DNA of 64,000 nt from Geodermatophilus sabuli (GTDB taxonomy: Bacteria > Actinomycetota > Actinomycetes > Mycobacteriales > Geodermatophilaceae): positions 62,001-126,000 of the forward strand of contig NZ_JAAGWF010000004.1 in the NCBI RefSeq assembly GCF_010686765.1, given 5' to 3'. The position numbers and the translations under genes were made by a program. Positions 1 to 8,012 of the stretch are shown here, piece after piece; the stretch's first letter is position 1; every line of letters begins with the position of its first letter. The notes below the pieces were generated by a model. That model was not told the origin of the DNA and made no database searches. It saw only the letters and a list, made by a program, of their open reading frames with translations.

Positions 1-1616
1 GCCCGCAGCCGGCGGACCGCGGCGCCGATCGGCCCGTAGGTCGATCCCCAGCCGAGCACGAGCACGTCGGCGTCGGGATCCTGGACCTCCAGGTCCGGCA
101 CGGGGATCCCGTCGATCTTGGCCTGCCGAACCCGGACCATGAACTCGTGGTTGGCCGGGTCGTAGGAGATGTCGCCGGTCTTGTCGGCCTTCTCCAGTCC
201 GCCGATCCGGTGCGCCAGCCCGGGCGTGCCGGGCACGGCCCAGGGACGCGCGAGGGTCTCGGGGTCGCGCAGGTAGGGCAGGAACCGCCCGTCAGTACCG
301 TCGGCCTCGCTGCCGTTCGGCGCGGTGGCGAAGGTGACGGTCAGGTCGGGCAGCGCGTCCTCCTCCGGCAGCCGCCACGGCTCCGAGCCGTTGGCGATCG
401 CGCCGTCGGAGAGCAGCAGCACTGGCGTGCGGTAGGTCAGGGCCAGGCGGGCGGCCTCGACGGCGACGTCGAACGCGTCCGATGGTGACCGCGGGGCGAC
501 CACGGGCAGCGGCGCCTCGCCGTTGCGGCCGAACAGCGCCTGCAGCAGATCCGCCTGCTCGGTCTTGGTCGGCAGCCCGGTCGACGGGCCGCCGCGCTGG
601 ACGTCGACCACGAGCAGCGGGAGTTCGGTCATGACGGCCAGCCCGATCGCCTCGCTCTTGAGCGAGATGCCCGGCCCGGATGTCGTCGTCACCCCCAGCG
701 CCCCGCCGTAGGAGGCGCCGATCGCCGCGCCGACGCCAGCGATCTCGTCCTCGGCCTGGAACGTCGTCACACCGAAGCGCTTGAGCCCGGCGAGCTCGTG
801 CAGGATGTCGGAGGCCGGGGTGATCGGGTACGAGCCGAGGAACACCGGCAGACCCGACCGGCGGCCGGCGGCGACGATGCCGTAGGCCAGCGCCGTGTTC
901 CCGGTGATCTGCCGGTACGTGCCGTCCGGCAGCACCGCCGGGGCCACCTCGTAGGTGACCGCGAACGCTTCCGTCGTCTCTCCGTACGCGTGCCCGGTGC
1001 GGAACGCGACGACGTTAGCCTCGGCGACCTCGGGACGGCGGGCGAACTTGCTCCGCAGCCAGCGCTCAGTCTCCTCGGTGGGCCGGGAGTACATCCACGA
1101 CAGCAGGCCGAGCGCGAACATGTTCTTGGACCGGTCGGCGTCCTTGCGACCGACCCCCAGGGGTTCCAGCGCCCCGGCGGTCAGCGCGGCCATCGGCACC
1201 TGGTGGACCGTGTACGGCTCGAGTGAGGAGTCCTCGAGCGGATTGCCCGCGTACCCGGCCTTCGCCAGGTTGCGCGGGGTGAACTCGTCGACATTGACGA
1301 TCAGCACCGCGCCGCGCGGCAGGTCCCCGAGATTCGCCTTCAGCGCCGCCGGGTTCATCACTACCAGCACGTCAGGCCGGTCGCCCGGGGTCAGGATGTC
1401 GTAGTCGGCGAAGTGCAGCTGGAAACTGGAGACCCCGGCCAGCGTCCCCGCCGGTGCCCGGATCTCCGCCGGGAAGCTCGGGAACGTCGCCAGGTCGTTG
1501 CCGAACGCCGCTGCCTCTGCCGTGAACCGATCACCGGTCAGCTGCATCCCGTCGCCGGAGTCCCCGGCGAACCGGATCACCACCCGAGCGCGGCGCTCAA
1601 CCCTCTGCTGGACCAT
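1..1616 (-). CDS. korA: 2-oxoacid:ferredoxin oxidoreductase alpha subunit (KorA), 3' end cut by window edge
   Basis: Fused gamma/alpha subunit of a 2-oxoglutarate:ferredoxin oxidoreductase, which decarboxylates a 2-oxoacid to its acyl-CoA and passes electrons to ferredoxin. About 538 residues are visible; the family is usually 600-650, so the C-terminus lies left of the window, where korB would be expected next. The gamma domain opens with the glycine-rich stretch RFAGDSGDGMQ near residue 15, and the alpha domain carries GVTTTSGPGISL, a family hallmark. The ATG at 1616-1614 is preceded by GGAGGA at a good distance. It is divergent from the glyoxalase-fold operon, and the shared promoter region carries two copies of the block's recurring motif. 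Substrate specificity for 2-oxoglutarate rather than another 2-oxoacid is inferred. Confidence 0.88.
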   Translation of the reverse strand, partial: MVQQRVERRARVVIRFAGDSGDGMQLTGDRFTAEAAAFGNDLATFPSFPAEIRAPAGTLAGVSSFQLHFADYDILTPGDRPDVLVVMNPAALKANLGDLPRGAVLIVNVDEFTPRNLAKAGYAGNPLEDSSLEPYTVHQVPMAALTAGALEPLGVGRKDADRSKNMFALGLLSWMYSRPTEETERWLRSKFARRPEVAEANVVAFRTGHAYGETTEAFAVTYEVAPAVLPDGTYRQITGNTALAYGIVAAGRRSGLPVFLGSYPITPASDILHELAGLKRFGVTTFQAEDEIAGVGAAIGASYGGALGVTTTSGPGISLKSEAIGLAVMTELPLLVVDVQRGGPSTGLPTKTEQADLLQALFGRNGEAPLPVVAPRSPSDAFDVAVEAARLALTYRTPVLLLSDGAIANGSEPWRLPEEDALPDLTVTFATAPNGSEADGTDGRFLPYLRDPETLARPWAVPGTPGLAHRIGGLEKADKTGDISYDPANHEFMVRVRQAKIDGIPVPDLEVQDPDADVLVLGWGSTYGPIGAAVRRLR

Positions 1617-1776
1617 GTGTAGTTCCTCCAGTCGCGGAGCCCTGACCATGCGCTTTGCGGACGCACCACCTCGGGTGGGTGTGCGCCGGTTCGGCGGCGA
1701 GGCGCGGGCCTCCACCCGCCTCTGCCGCATCGACCACGAGGGGCTCGTCTCGGATTCGAGCAGGAACGCGAGGCAA

Positions 1777-1798
1777 AATGCTACACCAAGCTAAGCAT
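1777..1798 (-). promoter_or_regulatory. Operator-like motif copy D, korA side
   Basis: This 22-bp site ends in GCTAAGCAT and has 5-bp inverted arms ATGCT/AGCAT. It matches sites at 1865-1886, 14699-14720, 19782-19803 and, more loosely, 11041-11062. The match to the 19782 copy is close (TGCTTAGC, then TGGT, then TA). It is a likely binding site for a shared regulator acting on korA. No regulator gene is in the block. Confidence 0.45.
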
Positions 1799-1864
1799 AG
1801 GGCCGGGCGTCGTGCAATCCCCCGCTGACGACGGATCGGGCGGTGCGACGGGGCTTGTCTCCAG

Positions 1865-1886
1865 ATGCTTAACCGTGTGTACTACC
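1865..1886 (+). promoter_or_regulatory. Operator-like motif copy A, upstream of glyoxalase-fold operon
   Basis: The site begins ATGCTTAACC and continues GTGTGTACTACC. Aligned to the 14699 copy, about 15 of 19 central positions agree. Its first ATG (1865) is an in-frame upstream start for the next gene, but since it lies in the motif and lacks a ribosome site it is probably not used. Confidence 0.45.
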
Positions 1887-1909
1887 GATGGTCGAGCCGA
1901 GGAGATCTC

Positions 1910-2419
1910 ATGAATCCCGCCCCGCTCATGCGGCTGTATCACACCGGCATCATCGTCAACGACTTGGACAAGGCCATGTCTCAGATGGGGACGGCGCTGG
2001 GACTCCTGTGGGCTCCGCCGAAGACGTCGACAGCACCCCTGCTGTGCCCTGACGGCATCGTGGACCGAGAGGTGCGCTTCACGTACTCGCTCCAAGGGCC
2101 GCACTTCATCGAACTGCTCGAACAGGTCAATGCCGCGCCCTACCTCAACCTGACCGGCGGGCGCTACGTCCACCACCTCGGATACTTCACCGACGACCTC
2201 CCGGGGGCGGCCGACTACCTGGAGCAGCAGGGATACCGCCGAGAACTGTCAGGTGCTCCGGAGAACGGTGCGATCACCCGCGCCTCCTTCCACTACAACC
2301 CCGAAGCGCCTGGAATGTGGATCGAACTGGTGTCACACGAGATCGCCGGCGAGATCGGCGACTGGATCGCGGAGGCCGCCGCCGAGGCCGGCCTTCCCTA
2401 TCAGTCGCCCTTCGAGTGA
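1910..2419 (+). CDS. VOC (glyoxalase/dioxygenase fold) family protein
   Basis: A 169-residue vicinal-oxygen-chelate protein, first gene of a rightward operon. The beta-alpha-beta-beta-beta pattern is clear: a first His in RLYHTGIIVNDLDKA, a second in VHHLGYFTDDL, and a final acidic strand in GMWIELVS. This fits a metal site made of His, His and Glu. Members isomerise or epimerise CoA esters (methylmalonyl-CoA epimerase type), cleave aromatic rings or bind ligands; a CoA-ester epimerase role would fit the next gene but is not proven. The ATG at 1910 is preferred over 1865 because AGGAGA sits just upstream. The stop overlaps the GTG of the CoA transferase by 4 bp (GTGA). Confidence 0.78.
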   Translation: MNPAPLMRLYHTGIIVNDLDKAMSQMGTALGLLWAPPKTSTAPLLCPDGIVDREVRFTYSLQGPHFIELLEQVNAAPYLNLTGGRYVHHLGYFTDDLPGAADYLEQQGYRRELSGAPENGAITRASFHYNPEAPGMWIELVSHEIAGEIGDWIAEAAAEAGLPYQSPFE

Positions 2420-3666
2420 AGAGCGTGGCCGGGCCGCTGAGTGACCTGCACATCGTCGATCTCTCCACCTATGTGGCGGGGCCGTCGGCAGCCCTGGCCC
2501 TCGCCCAGCTCGGGGCTGACGTCGTTCGCATCGATCCGCTCGGTGGCGCCACCGACACCCGGCGTCTGCCGCTGGCACCGGACGGAACCAGCCTGTACTG
2601 GGCCGGCCTGAACCGCTACAAGCGCTCGGTCGAGGTCGACCTGCGCACTGCCCAGGGGCGCGATCTGGTCCGGAGCCTCCTCGCGTGCGGTGGTGACGGC
2701 CACGGCATCCTGATCACCAACGCGGTGGGGCAGAGCTGGCTCGACTACGAAGATCTGCGACGGTCTCGCCCCGACCTGATCATGATCCACATCGCGGGTC
2801 GGGTGGACGGAAAGCCCGCGGTCGACTACACGGTCAACGCCGAGGTCGGCCTGCCGTGGCTCACGGGGCCGTCCGATTCCAGCGCACCCGTCAATCACGT
2901 TCTGCCGGCCTGGGACCTCCTGACCGGCCTACATGCCTCGCTGGCCTTGGTCACGGCCGACCGGGAACGGCGCCGTAGTGGCAACGGCCAGTACATCCGC
3001 ATCAATCTCTCCGACGTCGCGGTCACCACAATGGCTCATCTGGGATTCATCGCTGACGCAGCGGTCAACGGCAGTCAGCGGCTACGAGAGGGCAACTACC
3101 TCTACGGGAGCTACGGCAGCGACTTCGCCACACGTGATGGCCGGCGGGTCATGGTCGTCGCACTCACGGCTCGGCACTGGGCGAAGCTCGTCCAGTTGAC
3201 CGGCGTGGGGGACGTCATCACCGCGCTCGAACACTCGTTGCGCGTCGACTTCTCCCAAGAACAGGTTCGGTACGAACACCGGGACGTCATCACTGCCCTG
3301 CTCACGCCCTGGTTCGCCGCCCGGGCTCACGCCGACGTGGTCCGAGAGCTGGATGACGGGCAAGTGCTCTGGGGCGACTACCGGCGCGTCGACGAACTGG
3401 GCCGCCACGGCGATTCTCCCGTCAGCACCAGCGGTCTCTTCGTCGACGTCGACCAGCCCGGGGCCGGGCGTTACCCGGTGCCCCGGTCGGCGCTGCGCAC
3501 GAGCGGATGGGAAGGCCCCACTCCCCGTCCCCCTGCGAGGGTCGGGCAGGACACCGCCGACATCCTCCAGGAGTGGCTCCAGATGCCTCGGGAGAAGCTC
3601 GTCGAACTCCAGCACGCCGGCGTCATCGCAGGTGCATCCCCCCGTCGAGAGGGACAGCTCACATGA
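2416..3666 (+). CDS. Family III CoA transferase, resembling mesaconyl-CoA C1-C4 CoA transferase (Mct)
   Basis: A 416-residue CaiB/BaiF-fold CoA transferase starting at GTG 2416 in a GTGA overlap; the longer reading from 2317 only adds an arginine-rich shadow. The sequence recalls 2-methylfumaryl-CoA isomerase (Mct) of the 3-hydroxypropionate bi-cycle: SLYWAGLNRYKRS near residue 60, VDYTVN and GLPWLTGPS near 140-153, VNHVLPAWD with a candidate catalytic Asp at about 167, and GNYLYGSYGSDF further on. Mct moves CoA within mesaconate from C1 to C4. A conventional intermolecular CoA transferase is the alternative. A CitE-like lyase and a MaoC-like hydratase in the same block would be the next two steps. 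Placement in the family is firm, the exact reaction inferred. Confidence 0.8.
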   Translation: MKSVAGPLSDLHIVDLSTYVAGPSAALALAQLGADVVRIDPLGGATDTRRLPLAPDGTSLYWAGLNRYKRSVEVDLRTAQGRDLVRSLLACGGDGHGILITNAVGQSWLDYEDLRRSRPDLIMIHIAGRVDGKPAVDYTVNAEVGLPWLTGPSDSSAPVNHVLPAWDLLTGLHASLALVTADRERRRSGNGQYIRINLSDVAVTTMAHLGFIADAAVNGSQRLREGNYLYGSYGSDFATRDGRRVMVVALTARHWAKLVQLTGVGDVITALEHSLRVDFSQEQVRYEHRDVITALLTPWFAARAHADVVRELDDGQVLWGDYRRVDELGRHGDSPVSTSGLFVDVDQPGAGRYPVPRSALRTSGWEGPTPRPPARVGQDTADILQEWLQMPREKLVELQHAGVIAGASPRREGQLT

Positions 3667-4433
3667 CCGTCCGACGGATGTTCCTGTCCATGACGTCGCT
3701 CGCCGACAGCACGCACCACGCGGAGTACAACGCCTGGCACCAGCTCGACCACCTACCGGAGAACCTCCTGCAGCCGGGGGTCGTGTGGGGTGACCGTTGG
3801 GTGTGCACCCCGGACTGTGCCCCCTACGTCGTCGGCAGGGACCGGGGCGCGGGGCACCAGTACGCGATCATGTACTGGTTCCGGGCTCCCGTCGAGGAGA
3901 GCGTCGCTCGCTGGACCGAGCTGAACCAGACAGCCGTGTGGTGGGGACGGCGCCCGGAGCTCGATTGGACCCGACGAGCGCCTGTGGGCTTCTTCGCGCC
4001 GGTCAAGTCCTACGCAGCGGCGTCCGCGCTGGTCGCACCCGACGCGATCCCCCTGCGCCCTCATCGCGGGGTCCACCTGACGATCTCGCGGTTGCTCGAC
4101 CCCGGGAGTTCCGCGGCTGTCATGCACATGTCCGACTACGACCGAGCCCGACTGCCGAACCTCCTGGCGTTGCCGGGAGTGGCCGGGGCAGCGACGTACT
4201 CCTTCCACTCGTCGGCGCAGGGCTTCGGATCCGCGGAAATCGACGACACCGACAGAGGTCTGCTGATCCGACTGCTGCACCTCGACGGGGACCCGGTCGA
4301 GACCACCGAGCGCGTCCTGTCGGTGGACCCGGGCTGGACGTCGGACACCGAGCAGGAGCAGGTCCTGTGGGCAGCCCCCCTCCGTTCGATCACACCGCAC
4401 GCGTGGGACTGGTTCGCCGGCACCGCTACCTGA
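3663..4433 (+). CDS. Hypothetical protein, EthD-like dimeric alpha/beta-barrel tandem
   Basis: A 256-residue protein starting at ATG 3663, overlapping the previous stop by 4 bp. I do not recognise a named family. The N-terminal segment YNAWHQLDHLPENL and the half-repeat DYDRARLPNLLALPGV in the second half resemble the start of EthD or ABM-like dimeric alpha/beta-barrel domains, so it may be two such domains in one chain. It has no signal peptide or membrane segment. EthD-like proteins often accompany P450 or ring-modifying pathways. Its place between a CoA transferase and a P450-type ferredoxin implies a part in the same catabolic route, possibly as an isomerase or monooxygenase-like helper. 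Confidence 0.6.
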   Translation: MTVRRMFLSMTSLADSTHHAEYNAWHQLDHLPENLLQPGVVWGDRWVCTPDCAPYVVGRDRGAGHQYAIMYWFRAPVEESVARWTELNQTAVWWGRRPELDWTRRAPVGFFAPVKSYAAASALVAPDAIPLRPHRGVHLTISRLLDPGSSAAVMHMSDYDRARLPNLLALPGVAGAATYSFHSSAQGFGSAEIDDTDRGLLIRLLHLDGDPVETTERVLSVDPGWTSDTEQEQVLWAAPLRSITPHAWDWFAGTAT

Positions 4434-4533
4434 GTCCAGAGAACCGGCACCACGACTGCCCCATCTCGTGCGGCATGCACGGTCGGGATCTCGCCCTCCG
4501 ACGCGAGATCGACAACGAGGAAGGAAGCACCCC

Positions 4534-4731
4534 GTGAAGATCACCGTCGACCGCGATGCCTGCATCTCCAGTGGGATCTGCGCACTCGATGCACCAACAC
4601 TGTTCGACCAGGACGACGAGGGCGTCGTGCTGCTCCGCACCGACAGGCCGGCCGCAGAGGACGAGCAGCTCGCCCGAGACGCCGCCTTGGCCTGCCCCGC
4701 GTCGGTGATCACCGTGACAGAGGTCGAGTGA
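4534..4731 (+). CDS. Ferredoxin of the bacterial P450 partner type
   Basis: A 65-residue single-cluster ferredoxin. Cluster ligands fit Cxx(X)xxC(n)CP: CISSGIC at residues 10-16 and ACPAS near 50, with Ser at the variable position. This arrangement is common in [3Fe-4S] or [4Fe-4S] ferredoxins that feed electrons to actinobacterial P450s. The GTG start at 4534 follows AGGAAGG; a longer in-frame reading from 4468 is arginine-rich and unlikely. The partner P450 is probably the gene at 12573-13820, about 8 kb away on the other strand. No ferredoxin reductase is visible in the window. Confidence 0.85.
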   Translation: MKITVDRDACISSGICALDAPTLFDQDDEGVVLLRTDRPAAEDEQLARDAALACPASVITVTEVE

Positions 4732-5987
4732 CCCCTGATCCAGGCCCCTCCGGTCACGAGGGAAAGGTCGGCGAGGGCCCGCCGGGTGCGCGATCCGGTC
4801 TGCCGTGGTTGGTCCCCACACTGCTGATGACGGCGGCAGCCGGGCTCGCCCAAGGCGTGTCGCGGATGACCTTCGCGTTCGTCCTGCCAGACATGACCGA
4901 GCAGGTCCTCGGCACGTACAGCGTGGCGGGCTTCCTCGGGGCAGCCAACCTGGGTGGCTACCTGATCGGGGTTCTCGTCAGTGCCACCCTCACCCACATC
5001 CGACCGACGAGCCAGGTCAAGGCGGGGGTCGGCCTCACCCTGCTGGGCTTCGCACTCATGGCCCTCTCCCCCACCGTGTGGCTGCTCTTCGTGGGCATGC
5101 TCACCCTGGGAATGGCGAGCGGCATCGTCTGGATCGCCGTCATCCCCGTCGTGGCGGCGCACGCGCCGAGTCGGCGCCGAGGCCTGGCGTACGGACTGAT
5201 GATGTCGGGAGTCGGCGCAGGGATCGCCTCCATCGGCCTGTTCGTCCGGGCGGCCGACTCCTGGTTCGGCCCGAGCTCCTGGCGGGAGACCTGGCTGCTC
5301 GAGCTCGCCTTCGGTGGCATCGTCCTCCTGCTCCTGGTCCTGCTGCTGGAACCCGTCGCGGGCGTGCCACGACGCCCCCGACGCACGGGCGACCGTCCTC
5401 GGCGACTCGGCATCCATTGGTTGTTCGTCTGCTACACCTGTTTCGGCGTCAGCCATGCCCTGTTCACGCACTTCCTTGTCGCCGCGTTGCGCGAGGACGC
5501 CGGATTCACGCTGGCCGAGTCGATCAACGTCTACTCACTACTGGGACTGGCCAACATCGTCGGCGGGTTGCTCCTCGGCCGGCTCTCCGACCGCGTCGGC
5601 AGACGACCCATCCTCGTGGGCGCGATGTTCGCCATCTCCGCGTGCGCCAGCACCATCGCGCTGGCCCACGGCGCGCTGCTGACGTCGTCCGGAGTGTTCT
5701 ACGGACTGCTGATGAGCGGGTTCTCCACCGTGGTGATCGCATACCTCGGCGACGTGGTGGGGCCCGACCGACTCCCGGGCGCGTATGCGGCGATCACGGT
5801 CGCGATCGGTGTCGGCCAGATGGTCGGGCCACCGATCGGCGGCGCGCTGGCCGACGTCTCCGGCTCCTTCGAGAGCACCTACCTCCTCTGCGGCCTCGTT
5901 GCGGCGGTCGGCGGTATCGCAGCCACGAGGATGGCCGACGACCGCACGTTGCGGCGGACGGGCAGCAGCACCACGGCGCTCGGCTGA
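4728..5987 (+). CDS. MFS transporter, YbfB/YjiJ-like
   Basis: A 419-residue inner-membrane major facilitator with about 12 hydrophobic segments. The sequence from LPWLVPTLLMTAAAGLAQG onward resembles the YbfB/YjiJ group. The cytoplasmic loop motif GRLSDRVGRRP (around residue 285) is the MFS loop 8-9 signature. GTG 4728 overlaps the ferredoxin stop (GTGA), so it belongs to the same transcript, and uptake or export of the pathway substrate is the likely role. It ends the rightward operon. The next genes converge from the right. Confidence 0.85.
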   Translation: MTPDPGPSGHEGKVGEGPPGARSGLPWLVPTLLMTAAAGLAQGVSRMTFAFVLPDMTEQVLGTYSVAGFLGAANLGGYLIGVLVSATLTHIRPTSQVKAGVGLTLLGFALMALSPTVWLLFVGMLTLGMASGIVWIAVIPVVAAHAPSRRRGLAYGLMMSGVGAGIASIGLFVRAADSWFGPSSWRETWLLELAFGGIVLLLLVLLLEPVAGVPRRPRRTGDRPRRLGIHWLFVCYTCFGVSHALFTHFLVAALREDAGFTLAESINVYSLLGLANIVGGLLLGRLSDRVGRRPILVGAMFAISACASTIALAHGALLTSSGVFYGLLMSGFSTVVIAYLGDVVGPDRLPGAYAAITVAIGVGQMVGPPIGGALADVSGSFESTYLLCGLVAAVGGIAATRMADDRTLRRTGSSTTALG

Positions 5988-6037
5988 CCGTCGGAGGAGG
6001 GCTGTTCCGGGCACGCCTCGTGTCGCCGAGCTGCAGG

Positions 6038-7132
6038 TCAGTCCGGCGTGGACGGCCGGGCGCTCCAGATCGGCGGTGGGGAGCCGTCGGTCGCTACGAG
6101 CCCGCGAGCTGCCAGTTCCCGGAGGTGCGCCAGCGTCTCGGCAAGAGCCATCCGACGGCGCCCACCCAGCGTCTGCTCCCAGGTGCGCGACCACGGGATG
6201 CCGGCGGCGATCTCCCAGACGGTTCCACCGCCGATCTCGAGGAGTCGCGCCCGGATCTCCGCCGCCCGCTGTTCGTGGTGGCGGCCCAGGGCGGACACAC
6301 GGGTCCGGACGCCACGGAAGCGATACTCGTGCGCGGGGAGTACCTCGGGGTCGAGTTCGCCGACCCAGGTCACAAGGGCATCCAGAGAGTGCAGGTACTC
6401 GCCGAGCACATCCGGTCCGCCCGCGTCGTAGGTGCCGACGTGTGAGGTGATGCGCGGCAGCAGATGGTCCCCTGTGAACAGGACTCCAGCCTCGCGGTCC
6501 ACGAAGCAGAGGTGGCCGGGAGTGTGACCCGGCGTCCACCGGGCGTGGAGATCGCGGCCGGGTACCAGCCCAACCGCGCCGTCCTCGACGAAGCGGTCGG
6601 GTGTCAGCTCCCCGATGCGTGCGTGCCACGCAGGATCGACCAGAAGCGCGGTCTGCTCCTCGGCCGGCACGCCGCAGAGCCGCAGGAAGTCCCCGTTGCG
6701 TTTCTCGGCTTCGCTTCCGTCCCTGTAGGTGGCGAGCAGTTTCGCGTCCTCGCGGTGCATGCCCACCCACGCTCCTGATGCCTCGCGGACGCGCGCGGCC
6801 AGTCCGTGATGGTCGCTGTGGGCGTGGGAGATCAACACGCCGTGGACGTCCGTCACCGCCCAGCCGGCGGTGCCGATGCCATGCGCCAGGGCATCCCAGC
6901 TCACGTCGGTGGGCCAGCCCGGGTCCAGCAGCACCGGCCCCGACGAGCTCTCCATCAAGTAGCAGACGACGTAGCGCATCGGGTGGCCGGGCATGGGGAC
7001 CGGAATGGACCAGATGCCCGTAGCCACACGTTCCACGCGCGGCAACTGTTGCTTTTGCCACGCCTCCCATTGGGCCCGACCCGTGACCACGACGCCCGGC
7101 GCTGGCACCTCAGACCGTTCCGACGGGGGCAT
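6038..7132 (-). CDS. MBL-fold metallo-hydrolase
   Basis: A 364-residue metallo-beta-lactamase-fold hydrolase. The dinuclear zinc motif SHAHSDHHGL lies near residue 110, followed by HTPGH (about 215) and TGDH (about 235), then a C-terminal helical or winged segment as in LACTB2-like proteins. It is a candidate thioesterase or lactonase for a pathway intermediate. ATG 7132 was chosen because GGAGG precedes it; the longer start at 7204 would add a serine/proline tail deep in the upstream gene. It overlaps the end of the TIM-barrel gene by 23 bp and is the last gene of a three-gene leftward operon. Confidence 0.82.
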   Translation of the reverse strand: MPPSERSEVPAPGVVVTGRAQWEAWQKQQLPRVERVATGIWSIPVPMPGHPMRYVVCYLMESSSGPVLLDPGWPTDVSWDALAHGIGTAGWAVTDVHGVLISHAHSDHHGLAARVREASGAWVGMHREDAKLLATYRDGSEAEKRNGDFLRLCGVPAEEQTALLVDPAWHARIGELTPDRFVEDGAVGLVPGRDLHARWTPGHTPGHLCFVDREAGVLFTGDHLLPRITSHVGTYDAGGPDVLGEYLHSLDALVTWVGELDPEVLPAHEYRFRGVRTRVSALGRHHEQRAAEIRARLLEIGGGTVWEIAAGIPWSRTWEQTLGGRRRMALAETLAHLRELAARGLVATDGSPPPIWSARPSTPD

Positions 7133-8009
7133 GTCGTGGGCCTCCGATGACCCGCTGGATGACGTCGCGAGTTGCGGCACCGGCCCGCTGGGCGGCGGCA
7201 GCACTGCTCATGCGGGTCAACTCGTCGGAGTACACCTCCACCGAGACCGACGCCGCGAGACCGGGCCGGTTCATCGCGGCGAGCCAGCGAGCCAGGTCGA
7301 ACTCCCCCTCTCCCGGGCAGCGGCGGTGATGGACGGAGTCCACGGCGCGGTTGCTGTCCACGGGCACGACGGGTCCGTCGTTGATCTGGATCATGCGGAT
7401 GATCGCGGGATCCACAGCCTCGAGAGCGTCGAAGTCGGCGCTTCCGCGGAAGAAGTGCCAACTGTCCACGCACAGGCCGCCGTTGGGCCGCCCCGCGTCG
7501 GCCACGATCTGGGCGGCGGCGGCGAGATCGGGGATGTCGGTGTAAGGGACGAACTCCAGAGCGACCGCCATGCCGTGCTCGGCCGCCCGGTCACAGAGGG
7601 AACTGAAGGCGTCGGTGGTTCCGGATCTAGTCGGTGGCGACGCGAAGCGGCCGGTGGTCTGGACGTTGCGCACGCCGAACACGTCGCCCATGTGGAACGC
7701 GGCCAGCTCCGCCTCCGCGTCCGCATAGACCAGGCCCGGCCGCTCGGGGATGTTCGCCGGCCCGGACGGGCCGGCGAAGCCGAACAGGACCTCCACCTCG
7801 TCGATCGTCACGTCGTGCTGCTGCAGCACATCCAGCAGTTCCTCGTCGGTCCACCCAGCCTTCCGCAGAGCCAGGTAGTCACCGATCATGAGTCCGATCG
7901 ACGGGATCCCGGCGGCTGCAGCTGCGGCGACGCGGTCCGGGAAGGCGGCAGCGCGGACGGTCCCCCAGGCCAGCACCAGGCGGGCATCGGCGAGCGGTGA
8001 GCTGGTCAT
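7110..8009 (-). CDS. Sugar phosphate isomerase/epimerase family TIM-barrel protein
   Basis: A 299-residue AP-endonuclease-2-type TIM barrel. The motifs GIPSIGLMIGDYLAL, ALEFVPYTD (metal Glu), GLCVDSWHFFRGS (Asp and His) and SVEVYSDE (terminal Glu) match the metal ligands of xylose-isomerase-like epimerases and dehydratases. Members in catabolic clusters act on keto- or hydroxy-acids, inositols or sugars. Nothing here fixes the substrate. It starts 3 bp after the CitE-like gene stop and runs into the MBL gene, so the three are co-translated. Confidence 0.78.
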   Translation of the reverse strand: MTSSPLADARLVLAWGTVRAAAFPDRVAAAAAAGIPSIGLMIGDYLALRKAGWTDEELLDVLQQHDVTIDEVEVLFGFAGPSGPANIPERPGLVYADAEAELAAFHMGDVFGVRNVQTTGRFASPPTRSGTTDAFSSLCDRAAEHGMAVALEFVPYTDIPDLAAAAQIVADAGRPNGGLCVDSWHFFRGSADFDALEAVDPAIIRMIQINDGPVVPVDSNRAVDSVHHRRCPGEGEFDLARWLAAMNRPGLAASVSVEVYSDELTRMSSAAAAQRAGAATRDVIQRVIGGPRHAPVGTV

Positions 8010-8012
8010 CCA

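Larger units (their letters stand above)
1617..1909. other. Divergent promoter region between korA and the CoA-transferase operon
   Basis: This 293-bp region has no convincing gene. It contains the korA ribosome site at its left end and two related 22-bp operator-like sites (1777-1798 and 1865-1886). On the plus strand a possible promoter is TTGTCT, then 17 bp, then TGTACT at about 1855-1883, which would place the second site over the -10 region. The promoter call is weak. Confidence 0.4.

Noticed and set aside
3753-5471. Long reverse-strand open frame (572 residues) across the EthD-like, ferredoxin and MFS genes
   Set aside because: Low-complexity Arg/Gly/Asp-rich translation, no ribosome site, and it lies opposite three genes with clear family motifs. 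It is a GC shadow.
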